A DNA stretch of 64,000 nucleotides. It comes from Algoriella xinjiangensis (lineage in GTDB: Bacteria; Bacteroidota; Bacteroidia; Flavobacteriales; Weeksellaceae). Both the position numbers and the translations under genes were made by a program. The notes under the pieces were generated by a model. It saw nothing but the letters and a program-made list of their open reading frames with translations. It was not told where the DNA came from and made no database searches. Where the stretch lies: positions 62,001-126,000 of the forward strand of contig NZ_FOUZ01000007.1 of assembly GCF_900115015.1 (NCBI RefSeq), given 5' to 3'. Below, one piece after another: positions 10,772 to 19,684 of the stretch. The number at the start of each line of letters is the position of its first letter. Position 1 is the first letter of the stretch.

Positions 10772-11476
10772 ATGAATACAGAAAAAATTCAGGAAGGTCA
10801 TGTCTTTTTGATTGACAAACCGTTGGATTGGACATCTTTTGATGTGGTAAATAAAATCCGTTGGAATATCAGAAAAGCATACAATCTTAAAAAAATAAAA
10901 GTTGGTCATGCGGGTACTTTAGACCCAAAAGCAACTGGTTTATTACTGATTTGCACAGGTAAATTGACAAAGCAGATTGACGAATATCAAGCACAAGAAA
11001 AAACATATACCGGAACTATAAAAATTGGCGTTACGACACCAACTTATGATATGGAATCGGAGGAAAATGAAACTTTTCCGACAGAACATATTACGGAAGA
11101 AATGATTCACGAAGCGACAAAACAATTTGTTGGCGAAATAGAACAATTTCCACCAATGCATTCGGCCATTAAAGTTGACGGAAAACGTCTATACGAGCTA
11201 GCGCGTGTAGGAAAAGAAATAGAGCGTAAAGCTAGAACAATTACCATTCACAATTTTAAAATCACAAAAATAGACTTACCTTTTATTGATTTTGAAGTAA
11301 ATTGTAGCAAAGGAACTTACATTCGTTCTTTGGCTTTTGATTTTGGTAAAGCTTTAAATTCGGGTGGATATTTAACTGCGTTACGCAGAACAAAAATTGG
11401 AGATTTTGATGTCATCAATTCCGATAATTCTTCTTTTGAGAGAAGTTATTTCGAGGAAAATCAAGAAAATAATTAA
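10772..11476 (+). CDS. truB: tRNA pseudouridine(55) synthase TruB
   Basis: Makes pseudouridine 55 in the T-loop of tRNA. I chose the ATG at 10772 (MNTEKIQEGH), right after the uppP stop, rather than a TTG five codons upstream inside uppP. The 234 residues carry GHAGTLDPKATGLL with catalytic D51, then YTGTIKIG and the KGTYIRSLAFDFG motif. Length is typical of the short bacterial form without a long PUA extension. Last gene of the run, followed by a terminator. Confidence 0.95.
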   Translation: MNTEKIQEGHVFLIDKPLDWTSFDVVNKIRWNIRKAYNLKKIKVGHAGTLDPKATGLLLICTGKLTKQIDEYQAQEKTYTGTIKIGVTTPTYDMESEENETFPTEHITEEMIHEATKQFVGEIEQFPPMHSAIKVDGKRLYELARVGKEIERKARTITIHNFKITKIDLPFIDFEVNCSKGTYIRSLAFDFGKALNSGGYLTALRRTKIGDFDVINSDNSSFERSYFEENQENN

Positions 11477-11484
11477 TCAAAATA

Positions 11485-11520
11485 TAAAATGCTTTAGAAA
11501 ATTCTAAAGCATTTTTGTTT
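11485..11520 (+). terminator. Terminator after truB
   Basis: Stem AAATGCTTTAGAA/TTCTAAAGCATTT (11487-11499 / 11502-11514) followed by TTTTGTTTT. Also usable by the convergent hydrolase gene. Confidence 0.85.
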
Positions 11521-11530
11521 TATATAACAT

Positions 11531-12193
11531 TTATAATGTTGTCAGAATTTTATTAATTTCTGCACTTACTAATTTCGGTTTTTGCATCACCATAATATGC
11601 GTTCCGCCTTCTATTTGTATAGCATCTTTTATATTTGTTATCGGAAAAACAATATCTTTTGTACCGTGTAAATGTGTTATATTTTGCTCGTTATAAGCTA
11701 AAGAATGATCCCAATTAACAATTTTATGAATAGACCATCTTAAATATTCAGCATCTTTAAACTCAAAAATATCATCTAGCCCATCTCGTTCTCTATTGGT
11801 GTAATACAATTTTCTTAACATCATGTACGAAAAAACGTGATCCGAAGTTAGGAAACTCATCGGTATAATTTTGTGCGCATTAATAGAAGAAGAAAATTTA
11901 AAAAGTTTCGGAATTTCTGTTCTATTCTTAACAGTCGAAACTAAAATGGTGTGTTTTGGATTGATAAATCGATTCATTTCTTGCACGATTATACCTCCAA
12001 AAGACAATCCCATCAAAAGAAAATCTTCTGTGGGATTTATATTATCCAACATTCGTTCGGCATAATGAGCGAGTGTTTCGTCTTTTTCGGGATTGAGCCA
12101 AGGAACATAAACTTGCTCAAAACCATCTTCCAAGCGTAGATTTTTGAACGCATTTTTATTTGCACCTAATCCACTAACTTGATATATTTTCAT
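11531..12193 (-). CDS. Small alpha/beta hydrolase
   Basis: Cytoplasmic serine hydrolase of unknown substrate, 220 residues. It shows an oxyanion-side VSGLGANKNAF segment, the nucleophile elbow GLSFGG (S64), a candidate acid Asp in HGTKDIVFP, and a candidate His in GGTHIMVM near the end, forming a complete triad. No signal peptide. It is 3 bp downstream of the AraC-type regulator gene and so probably belongs to the same message. Esterase or lipase activity would be a guess. Confidence 0.8.
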   Translation of the reverse strand: MKIYQVSGLGANKNAFKNLRLEDGFEQVYVPWLNPEKDETLAHYAERMLDNINPTEDFLLMGLSFGGIIVQEMNRFINPKHTILVSTVKNRTEIPKLFKFSSSINAHKIIPMSFLTSDHVFSYMMLRKLYYTNRERDGLDDIFEFKDAEYLRWSIHKIVNWDHSLAYNEQNITHLHGTKDIVFPITNIKDAIQIEGGTHIMVMQKPKLVSAEINKILTTL

Positions 12194-12196
12194 ACG

Positions 12197-13018
12197 TTAT
12201 AAAATGTCTTTTTTCTTTGAATAATCTGTTGGACGAACGCCAATTACTTTCTGAAAAGTGTTACTAAATGTTGGCAAACTATTGTATCCAACCATTGTAG
12301 ATATTTCGCTGATAGAATAACTTCCGTCAATCAATAATTGTAAAGCTCTTAACATTCTTAGAATTGTAAAATATTGTACGAATGTCATGCTCAAATCTTT
12401 TTGAAATAAACGAGATAATGAGCGTTCTGAGAATCCAAATTCAGCGGTGATTTTTTTCATTGTAATCGAGCTGTCCATATTGTCATCTAAAAACTGTACA
12501 ATTTTTTTCAATCGTTCGTCGTGTGCTAAAGGTAAAGCTAATCGTAAACTATTTTTACTAACTTTTGGTAAAATTTCCTTAAAAGCTTGTGCTATAACAT
12601 ATTCACTTCTATTTTCCGAAACTATATCTCCTTTCCATTGATTAGAGAATAATAAAAGTTCTAATAATAAACCGTCTGTAGGATAAATTCCTACTTTTTT
12701 GTAAAAAGCGTGATCTCCTTCGTTAATAGGAAAGTAGAGATTTCGCATAATTACCTCTGGTGTATTTGGGTGTATACTGTGTTCTGTGTGCGGAGGAATC
12801 CACATATAATGTCTGGCAGGTAAATAAAATGTGTCTTTTCCTATTTTTACATAGACAATACCGCCTTCGCAATACAAAAATTGAGCTTTGTTGTGCTTAT
12901 GCTCAACCACGTACGCTTCCGAGATTTCTTTGTGATAACAAAAGATAGATGTTGGTGTTTTGTCAATCTCTGTCAAATAATATCGTGTATCGAATTTATT
13001 ATCCAAGTGTATATTCAT
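12197..13018 (-). CDS. AraC-family transcriptional regulator with cupin N-domain
   Basis: 273 residues: an N-terminal cupin-like ligand domain (His-rich VVEHKHNKAQFLYC and YMWIPPHTEHSIHP, ~35-95), then a C-terminal double helix-turn-helix (~170-270) with the AraC signatures FGFSERSLSRLF and ISTMVGYNSLPTFSNTFQKVIG. Likely controls its own operon (the hydrolase 3 bp downstream) and possibly the divergent CoA-transferase gene, across 192 bp of AT-rich spacer. Ligand unknown. Confidence 0.88.
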   Translation of the reverse strand: MNIHLDNKFDTRYYLTEIDKTPTSIFCYHKEISEAYVVEHKHNKAQFLYCEGGIVYVKIGKDTFYLPARHYMWIPPHTEHSIHPNTPEVIMRNLYFPINEGDHAFYKKVGIYPTDGLLLELLLFSNQWKGDIVSENRSEYVIAQAFKEILPKVSKNSLRLALPLAHDERLKKIVQFLDDNMDSSITMKKITAEFGFSERSLSRLFQKDLSMTFVQYFTILRMLRALQLLIDGSYSISEISTMVGYNSLPTFSNTFQKVIGVRPTDYSKKKDIL

Positions 13019-13210
13019 AGTTTCTTTAATCTGCGAACTAATATAATAATTAATTTGATATAATGTATAATGTACACAAATAAATATGTCTGTATTAGAT
13101 AATTATTTGGCTTTTTTTAATATTGACAATCTATTATTTTTTGCAAAATTTGTAATTCCCTCTATTAAGAAGGTATAATAATTGAAAAGTATTAGAAAAT
13201 AAGTTGCATT

Positions 13211-14719
13211 ATGTTAGATAGAATAAAATTAACTGACTTACAATCAAAGGTAATGACGGCAGAAGAATCTGCCAATTTTTTTGAAGATGGAATGACTGTA
13301 GGTTCTAGTGGTTTTACAAGAGGAGGCGATTCAAAAGTTGTATTAAAAGCTGTTGCGGAGCGTGCCAAATCTGAGAATTTAAAAATCACTTTAGTAACCG
13401 GAGCTTCTTTAGGTCACGGAACAGATGCTGCATTAGTAGAAAGTGGTGCGTTAAAAAAACGTTTACCATTTCAGGTAGATACTGTTATGCGAAAAAATAT
13501 TAATGCAGGTAATGTATTATTTATAGATCAACATTTAGGTGAAACTGCTGAACATATATTAGATGGCCAATTTAAAATTAATTTAGGTGTTTTAGAAGTT
13601 GCCGAAATTTTAGAAGATGGTTCTTTAGTGCCTACAACTTCTGTTGGTAACAATGCTGTAATTGCAGCAAATGCAGATAAATTAATTATTGAAATCAATA
13701 CAGCAATTCCTACAAATATTAAAGGTATCCACGATATTTATAGTGTTGAGGAATATGGAAAAAGAACAGCTGTTAATATTACTGAATGTGATACTTTAAT
13801 CGGAACGGAAACTATAAAAGTAGATCCTTCTAAAATTATAGCTATCGTTTTTCATGATATTACAGATGCTCCTGGAGATATACAACCAGCTGATGACGCA
13901 ACTGCGGCAATTGCTCAAAATATTGTAAGCTTCTTCGAAAATGAAGTTGAAGAAGGTCGTTTAACAAAATCATTAATGCCATTACAATGTGGTATTGGTA
14001 AAGTTGCAAATGCAGTTTTAGGTGGATTAGAGCATTCTGATTTCGAAGATTTAGTGATGTATTCTGAAGTATTACAAGATTCTACATTTGATTTGATTGA
14101 TTCTGGTAAAATGAAATTTGCTTCGGCATCTTCTATGACGGTTTCTCAAGAATGTTACGATCGCGTAATTGGAAATATCGACAGCTACAAAGGTAAAATT
14201 GTATTGCGTCCGCAAGCTATTTCTAACTCAGCCGAAGTTATTCGTCGTTTAGGAATCATCGGAATCAATACATCTTTAGAGTGTGATATTTACGGTAACG
14301 TAAACTCAACACACGTTTCTGGTACACACATGATGAATGGTATTGGAGGTTCTGGAGATTTTGCGCGTAACGCTTATATCTCAATCTTCGTAACGGCTTC
14401 TGTTGCAAAAAATGGTAATATTTCGTCAATTGTTCCTATGGTTTCTCACGTAGATCATACAGAACATGATGTTGATATTATTGTTACAGAGCAAGGTTTA
14501 GCAGATTTAAGAGGTTTAGCACCACGAGAAAGAGCTATCGAAATTATCAACAATTGTGTTCACCCAGATTATAAAGCAGAATTATTGTCTTATTTTGAAA
14601 GAGCTTGTGCAGAAAGAGGTGGACAAACACCACATATCTTAGAAGAAGCATTTTCTTGGCATTCTCGTTTAAGAGAAAAAGGATCAATGAAAAAAGAAGA
14701 ATTATTAATGGTTAACTAA
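13211..14719 (+). CDS. Acetyl-CoA hydrolase / succinate CoA-transferase family enzyme
   Basis: Family I CoA-transferase of 502 residues, of the AarC/Cat1 (succinyl-CoA:acetate CoA-transferase) type. Features are GSSGFTRGG (~31-39), a VGNNAVIAANADKLIIEIN segment, the QCGIGKVANAVLGGL glycine loop (~259-273), and E286 in MYSEVLQD as the probable CoA-thioester glutamate. The GTHMMNGIGGSGDF signature is near residue 380. It would interconvert acetate/acetyl-CoA with succinate/succinyl-CoA; strict hydrolase activity cannot be excluded from sequence. Monocistronic, ending at a strong hairpin. Confidence 0.88.
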   Translation: MLDRIKLTDLQSKVMTAEESANFFEDGMTVGSSGFTRGGDSKVVLKAVAERAKSENLKITLVTGASLGHGTDAALVESGALKKRLPFQVDTVMRKNINAGNVLFIDQHLGETAEHILDGQFKINLGVLEVAEILEDGSLVPTTSVGNNAVIAANADKLIIEINTAIPTNIKGIHDIYSVEEYGKRTAVNITECDTLIGTETIKVDPSKIIAIVFHDITDAPGDIQPADDATAAIAQNIVSFFENEVEEGRLTKSLMPLQCGIGKVANAVLGGLEHSDFEDLVMYSEVLQDSTFDLIDSGKMKFASASSMTVSQECYDRVIGNIDSYKGKIVLRPQAISNSAEVIRRLGIIGINTSLECDIYGNVNSTHVSGTHMMNGIGGSGDFARNAYISIFVTASVAKNGNISSIVPMVSHVDHTEHDVDIIVTEQGLADLRGLAPRERAIEIINNCVHPDYKAELLSYFERACAERGGQTPHILEEAFSWHSRLREKGSMKKEELLMVN

Positions 14720-14745
14720 AAATAGTACCATCATTATACTCTTAT

Positions 14746-14786
14746 AAAAGCATAATTCGATTTGTCGGATTATGCTTTTCTTTTTA
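14746..14786 (+). terminator. Terminator after the CoA-transferase gene
   Basis: A 15-bp stem (14746-14760 / 14765-14779) with a single T-G wobble and TTTG loop, followed by a T-rich run. Confidence 0.85.
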
Positions 14787-14793
14787 AATAATG

Positions 14794-14801
14794 TAACTTT
14801 G
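14794..14801 (+). promoter_or_regulatory. Bacteroidota -7 element for the lipoprotein/YgiBC-like cluster
   Basis: TAACTTTG (TAnnTTTG) 17 bp before the ATG at 14819, directly after the previous terminator. It would drive the three genes to 16646. Confidence 0.5.
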
Positions 14802-14818
14802 TTATAAGTCTAGAATAA

Positions 14819-15097
14819 ATGAAAAAAATAATATTACTTACAATAACCTTGACAACATTTTTTGCATGTCAATCTGGTAATAATAAAGAACAAAATTTAG
14901 AACAAATCGATAAAAAATCTGCGCGCGAAGTCGTTTTATCAACCAAAACTGTTGGCGATTCTGTTTTACACATCACCAATCAAAAAATTTGGGCAAATGA
15001 TCTTTTAATCGGCGAAAAAGTAGACACATTAATTACGCACAAACAATTTTCTCCGTCCGATTCTACATCTACACCAATATATGTTACAATTCAATAA
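14819..15097 (+). CDS. Small predicted lipoprotein, unknown function
   Basis: 92 residues beginning with a lipoprotein signal peptide (hydrophobic stretch, lipobox TFFAC, lipidated Cys about residue 17), followed by a polar, Lys/Asn/Thr-rich mature part. No family recognised. It is the first gene of a short cluster with a YgiB-like lipoprotein and an ATP-grasp enzyme and ends 10 bp before the next start. Confidence 0.7.
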   Translation: MKKIILLTITLTTFFACQSGNNKEQNLEQIDKKSAREVVLSTKTVGDSVLHITNQKIWANDLLIGEKVDTLITHKQFSPSDSTSTPIYVTIQ

Positions 15098-15107
15098 ACC
15101 TTTTCCG

Positions 15108-15497
15108 ATGAATAAAAAAGAAAGAAGAGCAAGCAAAGTCGTAACATTGGTTTTAATTTCTTCGGTACTTAGTTCATGTGTACAAAAAGAAGCTGCGCCT
15201 GTTGCTAACAATACTCAAAAAGTATATATGCGTGCCGATTCTACTGCACCATACACCGATGTTTCCGAAAATTACACGAGTAATAACAACAACGGTAGTC
15301 ATGTTGGTGGTATGGGAACTTCTCTGCTTTGGTTTATGGCTTTTCGTAGCTTAACTGGTGGTATGGGCTATGCAAGTCCAGGTTTGCATCAACAATCAAA
15401 TGTTGGTACTAATTCTGCAAAAGCAACTGCACTAAAAAGTCAAACAATACGTGGTGGTTTTGGTAAATCAGGCTCATCAAAATCAGTTTCATCTTAA
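15108..15497 (+). CDS. YgiB-like (DUF1190-type) lipoprotein
   Basis: I start it at the ATG at 15108, because only this start gives a clean lipoprotein signal (MNKKERRASK, hydrophobic core, VLSSC lipobox); an upstream in-frame codon lies within the preceding gene. The 129 residues are Ser/Gly/Asn-rich, with a hydrophobic GGMGTSLLWFMAF patch and a C-terminal RGGFGKS motif. E. coli YgiB, as I remember it, has the same order: lipobox, a Met/Gly-rich hydrophobic patch and RGGFGES near the C-terminus, and its gene likewise precedes ygiC. The homology is inferred from these features plus synteny. Function unknown. Confidence 0.6.
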   Translation: MNKKERRASKVVTLVLISSVLSSCVQKEAAPVANNTQKVYMRADSTAPYTDVSENYTSNNNNGSHVGGMGTSLLWFMAFRSLTGGMGYASPGLHQQSNVGTNSAKATALKSQTIRGGFGKSGSSKSVSS

Positions 15498-15506
15498 TTA
15501 TAAATC

Positions 15507-16646
15507 ATGCAAATCAAACGATTACAAAAAGATTCTAATTGGCAAGAACGATTAGAAAATATTGGATTTGGCTATCATACAGATGAAAAAAATCAAACGT
15601 ATTGGGTAGAAGATTATTATTATTCGATTACCGAAAAAGAAGCAGATCAAGTTTTTGAAGCGACAAACGAATTATGGGAAATGTGCTTAAAAGCAGTGGA
15701 ACATGTTATTCAAAATAATCGTTTAGATGAGTTTAAAATTCCAAAATTTATACAACCTTATTTAATTGATACGTGGGAAAATGATGCGCCAAGTATTTAT
15801 GGACGTTTTGATTTTGCGTATGATAAAAATAATCAAATTAAGTTATTAGAATTCAATGCAGATACGCCCACTTCTTTGTTTGAATGCGGTGTCGTACAAT
15901 GGCTTTGGATGGAAAATTATTTTGGAGATACAAAAGACCAATTTAATTCGGTACACGATAAATTAATTGAAACTTGGAAAATGTTGAAACCATATTTAAA
16001 AGGTGATACACTTCATTTTTCTTGTGTTAGAGAGTCTTTAGAAGATTTAACGAATATAGAATATCTACGCGATTGTGCTATACAAGCTGGTATAAACACA
16101 AAATTAATTTATGTTGATGAAATTGGCTGGAATAATGTAAATTTTGTTGATTTAGAAGAACAACCAATTACAGATATTTTTAAATTATATCCGTGGGAAT
16201 GGATGGTGAATGAGCTATTTGCATACAACATCAAAAACGATGAAACCAATGCAAATTGGATAGAACCAGCTTGGAAAATGATTTTATCAAACAAAGCTAT
16301 TTTGGCTGTTTTATGGGAAATGTATCCAAATCATCCGTTATTATTAGAAACCTATTTTGATACACCAAATGAGATGAAAAACTTTGTTAAAAAACCGCTT
16401 TTATCTCGCGAAGGTGCAAATATAGAAGTTGTTAGAGATGGTAAAATTACCGAACAAACAACTGGCGAATATGGCGACGAAGGCTTTATTTATCAAGCTT
16501 TAGCAGAATTACATCACGAAGAAACAGGTTATTCTATTATCGGAAGTTGGTTAATTGGTCAAGAAGCTTGTGGAATTACTTTTCGAGAAAGTGATCAATT
16601 TATTACAACCGACAAAAGTCGATTTGTACCACATATTATTGAGTAA
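15507..16646 (+). CDS. Glutathionylspermidine synthase-like ATP-grasp protein (YgiC/YjfC type)
   Basis: 379 residues matching the C-terminal synthetase half of glutathionylspermidine synthase: LLEFNADTPTSLFE (~113-126), LYPWEWM, NKAILAVLWEMYPNHP and KPLLSREGANI, all ATP-grasp/substrate-loop landmarks of the YgiC/YjfC branch. No amidase half is present. The family ligates an amine to a peptide-like acid with ATP, but the substrate of the YgiC branch is not established. It begins 9 bp after the YgiB-like lipoprotein, so the two are co-transcribed. Cytosolic. Confidence 0.88.
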   Translation: MQIKRLQKDSNWQERLENIGFGYHTDEKNQTYWVEDYYYSITEKEADQVFEATNELWEMCLKAVEHVIQNNRLDEFKIPKFIQPYLIDTWENDAPSIYGRFDFAYDKNNQIKLLEFNADTPTSLFECGVVQWLWMENYFGDTKDQFNSVHDKLIETWKMLKPYLKGDTLHFSCVRESLEDLTNIEYLRDCAIQAGINTKLIYVDEIGWNNVNFVDLEEQPITDIFKLYPWEWMVNELFAYNIKNDETNANWIEPAWKMILSNKAILAVLWEMYPNHPLLLETYFDTPNEMKNFVKKPLLSREGANIEVVRDGKITEQTTGEYGDEGFIYQALAELHHEETGYSIIGSWLIGQEACGITFRESDQFITTDKSRFVPHIIE

Positions 16647-16665
16647 ATATTTAGATATAAAATAT

Positions 16666-16697
16666 AAAAAAGCTTCGCTATTTGCGAAGCTTTTTTT
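16666..16697 (+). terminator. Terminator after ygiC-like gene
   Basis: Stem AGCTTCGC/GCGAAGCT (16671-16678 / 16684-16691) flanked by A-run and T7. Confidence 0.85.
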
Positions 16698-16698
16698 A

Positions 16699-16758
16699 TG
16701 TCATTTAGAGAAACGAGGAATCTCTATTTTATGTAGATTCTTCACTTCGTGCCAAATA
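16699..16758. repeat. Degenerate intergenic palindromic repeat (REP-like)
   Basis: The stretch begins TGTCATTTAGAGAAACGAGG, continues AATCTCTATTTTATG, then TAGATTCTTCACTTCGTGCC. It has the layout of the dispersed ~55-bp palindromes found between genes in many Flavobacteria (TGTCATTTCGAG...AATCTC...GAGATT...): imperfect dyad halves AATCTC / AGATT around a short centre. It is degraded, since the closing TGACA is missing. This is the only copy I noticed in the window. Confidence 0.4.
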
Positions 16759-16988
16759 AAATTTTAAAGGTTTTTAAATTGATTAATTAAAAGACATTCA
16801 AATATTTATCCTATTAATTACAGATAATTCAAAAAATAATTGCTTTTATATGATTTTTTTCATAAATTTTAGAAAGATTCCGTAAAAGAACTATTTTTTA
16901 TTAAATAATTAAGTCATAATTCCTTATAAAAAATATTCTTCAAAAACTGAATCAAAACCAACTATAAAAAACCAAAAATTAAGTAATT

Positions 16989-17648
16989 ATGGACTTTCTT
17001 GATGATTTATTAAATTCCTCAACACTTCCTACAGAACGAATCTCGCAAATGTTGGACGAGGATTTATTTTGGCAAATTATTGAAAATTCTTTGATTGATG
17101 CAGATAATTTACATGATCAAGAAAAATATCTTTCGAAAGAATTAGAAAATTTAGTTGCCGAAGATATTATTGGTTTTCAATTACGATTAGAGTATAATTT
17201 ATATTTGTTACATACGCCCGAAGCGTGGTGTGCAGCGTGTATCATGAATGATGATACGGATGTTCATCATTTTTTCTACTTCAAAAGTTGGGTTATTTCA
17301 CAAGGACAAGAAATGTTTGAAAAAACTATTTTACATCCCGATAATTTAGCCGAATATTTTGATGAAGGTTTTAATGACGATGATTTATATGAGTTCGAAA
17401 ATTTTAATATGATTGCAGATAATGTTTTTTATGAGAAATTTGAACATAAAATTATCGATTTTATCGACAAAAACTTTTTTCAGTATCTAACTCAAAATTC
17501 TCCAAAGCCCGAATTTGATTGGGATGACGAAAATTTGGCAAGTTTACAAGCCATTTGCCCTACTCTTTTTCAGATTTTTGTTGAAGATTATTCTCCCGAA
17601 GACGAAGATTATGATGATGAGGAAGATGAAGATTTTGATGATGAATAA
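16989..17648 (+). CDS. DUF4240 domain protein with acidic tail
   Basis: 219 residues. The N-terminal ~170 match the DUF4240 pattern: LFWQIIENS near the start, a D-Q-E-K-Y-L-S-K helix, the central LYLLHTPEAWCAACIMND, then FFYFKSWVISQGQEMFE and DNLAEYFDEGF. The C-terminus is an extreme Asp/Glu tail (last ~17 residues almost all D/E/Y). Cytoplasmic, function unknown; such proteins occur next to toxin/immunity genes in other genomes. Its 3' end overlaps the next gene by about 8-11 bp in another frame, implying translational coupling. Confidence 0.75.
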   Translation: MDFLDDLLNSSTLPTERISQMLDEDLFWQIIENSLIDADNLHDQEKYLSKELENLVAEDIIGFQLRLEYNLYLLHTPEAWCAACIMNDDTDVHHFFYFKSWVISQGQEMFEKTILHPDNLAEYFDEGFNDDDLYEFENFNMIADNVFYEKFEHKIIDFIDKNFFQYLTQNSPKPEFDWDDENLASLQAICPTLFQIFVEDYSPEDEDYDDEEDEDFDDE

Positions 17649-18645
17649 ATTTACTACTGTATTTATTCCATTAGAATCAGACAATAATTTATGGAAATAC
17701 CTGACAATAACCTCTTTAACAATTTATTTTTTTATCGTTTTAATTGGGTATAGTTTTTTAAATTTCTTTTTATTATCTGGTCTAATCATTGTTCAACTCT
17801 ACTTTATTATTTCTAAACAAACTGAATCTTACGAATTCAAAAACAATCAATTTATTTATACTTTTTTATTTTACACAAAAACGGTAACTTTTACAAGTTT
17901 TAGCATAAAAAGTGGAGAATACAAAGATTCTTATAAGAGAGTTACTAATGGACGAGTAATAGAATTGTACAATGAAAACAAAGTTGTATGCTCAATAAAA
18001 GATATACATAATAAATATGTGTTTGATGAGATTTTATCTTTTTTGAAAAAAAATCACATTGAAATTACTAATGATAATGAATTTAAGCTTAATTATCTTG
18101 ACAAAAAAATTTCTATAATCGGAATATTAGTTTCTACTTCTTTATTAATTTTCTTTTTTTCATTTTTTATTGAGAATTACAACCCAAATAAATTACAAGA
18201 ATATAAAACAATACAAGGACATATTGCTTATAATCCACATATAGATAAGGTTGGAAAAAAGAATAGGAAAAAACATATTTTAGTATTTAATTTAAAGGAA
18301 TATCCAAGCACTCGTTTTATTTTACAGAATGATAATTTAAATAAAATGAATGGAAATGAATTTATAAAATCTGATCATATAAATAATTCTATTGAATTTA
18401 ATATCTATAAAGAAGATGATGAGTATAAAATTAAGAAATTAACACAACCTTACTTTTTATCTCATTTTAATAATAAAAATGGAGTAACAATACAATCAAT
18501 AAAATACAAAAATCTTGATTTAATTACTATTGATACGCTCGATAAGAATAATGAAGGTGTACTATATTTATCAAGCTTTATACTTATATTTTTAAGTGTT
18601 TATTTAGGTTACTGTTTATACTACATATTTAAAATTTTAAACTAA
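17638..18645 (+). CDS. Membrane protein of unknown function
   Basis: About 335 residues starting at the tandem ATGs at 17638/17641 (MMNKFTTVF). A much longer upstream extension in the same frame lies wholly inside the DUF4240 gene and reads as an out-of-frame shadow, so I exclude it. Two TM helices near the N-terminus (about residues 18-58), one at ~160-180, and one at the extreme C-terminus, with soluble beta-rich segments between. No family recognised. Very AT- and Lys/Asn-rich, translationally coupled to the DUF4240 gene. Confidence 0.65.
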   Translation: MMNKFTTVFIPLESDNNLWKYLTITSLTIYFFIVLIGYSFLNFFLLSGLIIVQLYFIISKQTESYEFKNNQFIYTFLFYTKTVTFTSFSIKSGEYKDSYKRVTNGRVIELYNENKVVCSIKDIHNKYVFDEILSFLKKNHIEITNDNEFKLNYLDKKISIIGILVSTSLLIFFFSFFIENYNPNKLQEYKTIQGHIAYNPHIDKVGKKNRKKHILVFNLKEYPSTRFILQNDNLNKMNGNEFIKSDHINNSIEFNIYKEDDEYKIKKLTQPYFLSHFNNKNGVTIQSIKYKNLDLITIDTLDKNNEGVLYLSSFILIFLSVYLGYCLYYIFKILN

Positions 18646-18674
18646 AAAAGGAGAACCAATTGGTTCTCCTTTCA
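18646..18674. terminator. Perfect-palindrome bidirectional terminator
   Basis: AAAGGAGAACCAATTGGTTCTCCTTT (18647-18672; two halves of 13) between convergent genes. It carries the core AACCAATTGGTT also found in the terminator at 19689-19710. Confidence 0.85.
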
Positions 18675-18696
18675 TATATAAACTAAATTTTATTAA

Positions 18697-19566
18697 TTAT
18701 CCTAATACTTTAGCAACAGTAGCTCCGATATCAGCTGGCGATGCAACAACGTGAATTCCACATTCTTCCATAATAGCCATTTTAGCTTGTGCTGTATCAT
18801 CAGCTCCACCAACTATAGCACCTGCATGTCCCATTGTTCTACCTTTTGGTGCAGTTTGTCCTGCGATAAAACCAACAACTGGTTTAGTTCCATTTTCTTT
18901 AATCCAACGAGCAGCTTCAGCTTCTAATTGACCTCCAATTTCACCAATCATTACGATACACTCCGTTTCTGGATCATTCATAAATAATTCAACAGCTTCT
19001 TTTGTTGTAGTTCCAATAATTGGATCTCCACCAATACCAATAGCTGTAGAAATTCCGTAACCAGCTTTTACAACTTGGTCAGCAGCTTCGTAAGTTAAAG
19101 TTCCTGATTTAGAAACGATACCAACTTTACCTTTTTTGAAGATAAATCCTGGCATAATACCAACTTTAGCTTCTCCTGAAGTAATAACACCTGGACAGTT
19201 TGGCCCGATTAAAGTTACATCTCTTTGATCTACATAAGCTTGTACTTTAACCATATCTTCTACTGGAATACCTTCTGTAATACAAATAATTACTTTGATA
19301 CCAGCTTCAGCAGCCTCCATTACAGCATCAGCAGCAAATGCTGGTGGAACGAAGATAATAGTAACGTCAGCTCCGGCTTGATCAACAGCATCTTTAACAG
19401 TGTTGAAGATTGGTAAACCTAAATGAGTTTGACCACCTTTACCTGGAGTTACACCTCCTACTACTTGAGTTCCGTACTCAATCATTTGTTCAGCATGAAA
19501 AGTTCCTTCTTTCCCTGTGAATCCTTGAACGATTATTTTTGAATCTTTGTTTACTAATACAGACAT
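18697..19566 (-). CDS. sucD: Succinyl-CoA synthetase alpha subunit
   Basis: Substrate-level phosphorylation step of the TCA cycle (succinyl-CoA to succinate). I place the start at the ATG at 19566 ([10 protein letters not shown]), not the in-frame codon 21 bp upstream, because MSVLVNK is the normal N-terminus and the promoter -7 box sits just upstream of that ATG. The 289 residues have [11 protein letters not shown] (CoA-binding Rossmann start), GPNCPG, and [10 protein letters not shown] with the phospho-histidine H247. The beta subunit (sucC) is not adjacent, as is common in Flavobacteriia. Confidence 0.95.
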   Translation of the reverse strand: MSVLVNKDSKIIVQGFTGKEGTFHAEQMIEYGTQVVGGVTPGKGGQTHLGLPIFNTVKDAVDQAGADVTIIFVPPAFAADAVMEAAEAGIKVIICITEGIPVEDMVKVQAYVDQRDVTLIGPNCPGVITSGEAKVGIMPGFIFKKGKVGIVSKSGTLTYEAADQVVKAGYGISTAIGIGGDPIIGTTTKEAVELFMNDPETECIVMIGEIGGQLEAEAARWIKENGTKPVVGFIAGQTAPKGRTMGHAGAIVGGADDTAQAKMAIMEECGIHVVASPADIGATVAKVLG

Positions 19567-19584
19567 TGTGATTTTTAATTTACA

Positions 19585-19592
19585 CAAATATA
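19585..19592 (-). promoter_or_regulatory. Bacteroidota -7 element for sucD
   Basis: Minus strand TATATTTG, 18 bp before the sucD ATG; short leader of about 10-12 nt. Confidence 0.5.
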
Positions 19593-19684
19593 AAATCTCT
19601 TTCCCGTTTTAAAAAATATTCGTTGTAAAAAATACGCTAAACATTTATTTATTCGCGTCTAATTCGCATAAGATATTTGTCATA

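Larger units (their letters stand above)
16647..16988. other. 342-bp intergenic region
   Basis: Holds the ygiC-like terminator and the REP-like palindrome. From about 16760 on there is only AT-rich sequence leading to the DUF4240 gene, with no exact TAnnTTTG box and no ORF that looks real. Confidence 0.5.

Noticed and set aside
17515..17637. Long upstream extension of the membrane-protein gene
   Set aside because: It lies entirely within the DUF4240 gene in another frame and has shadow-type composition; the start at 17638/17641 fits the overlap better.
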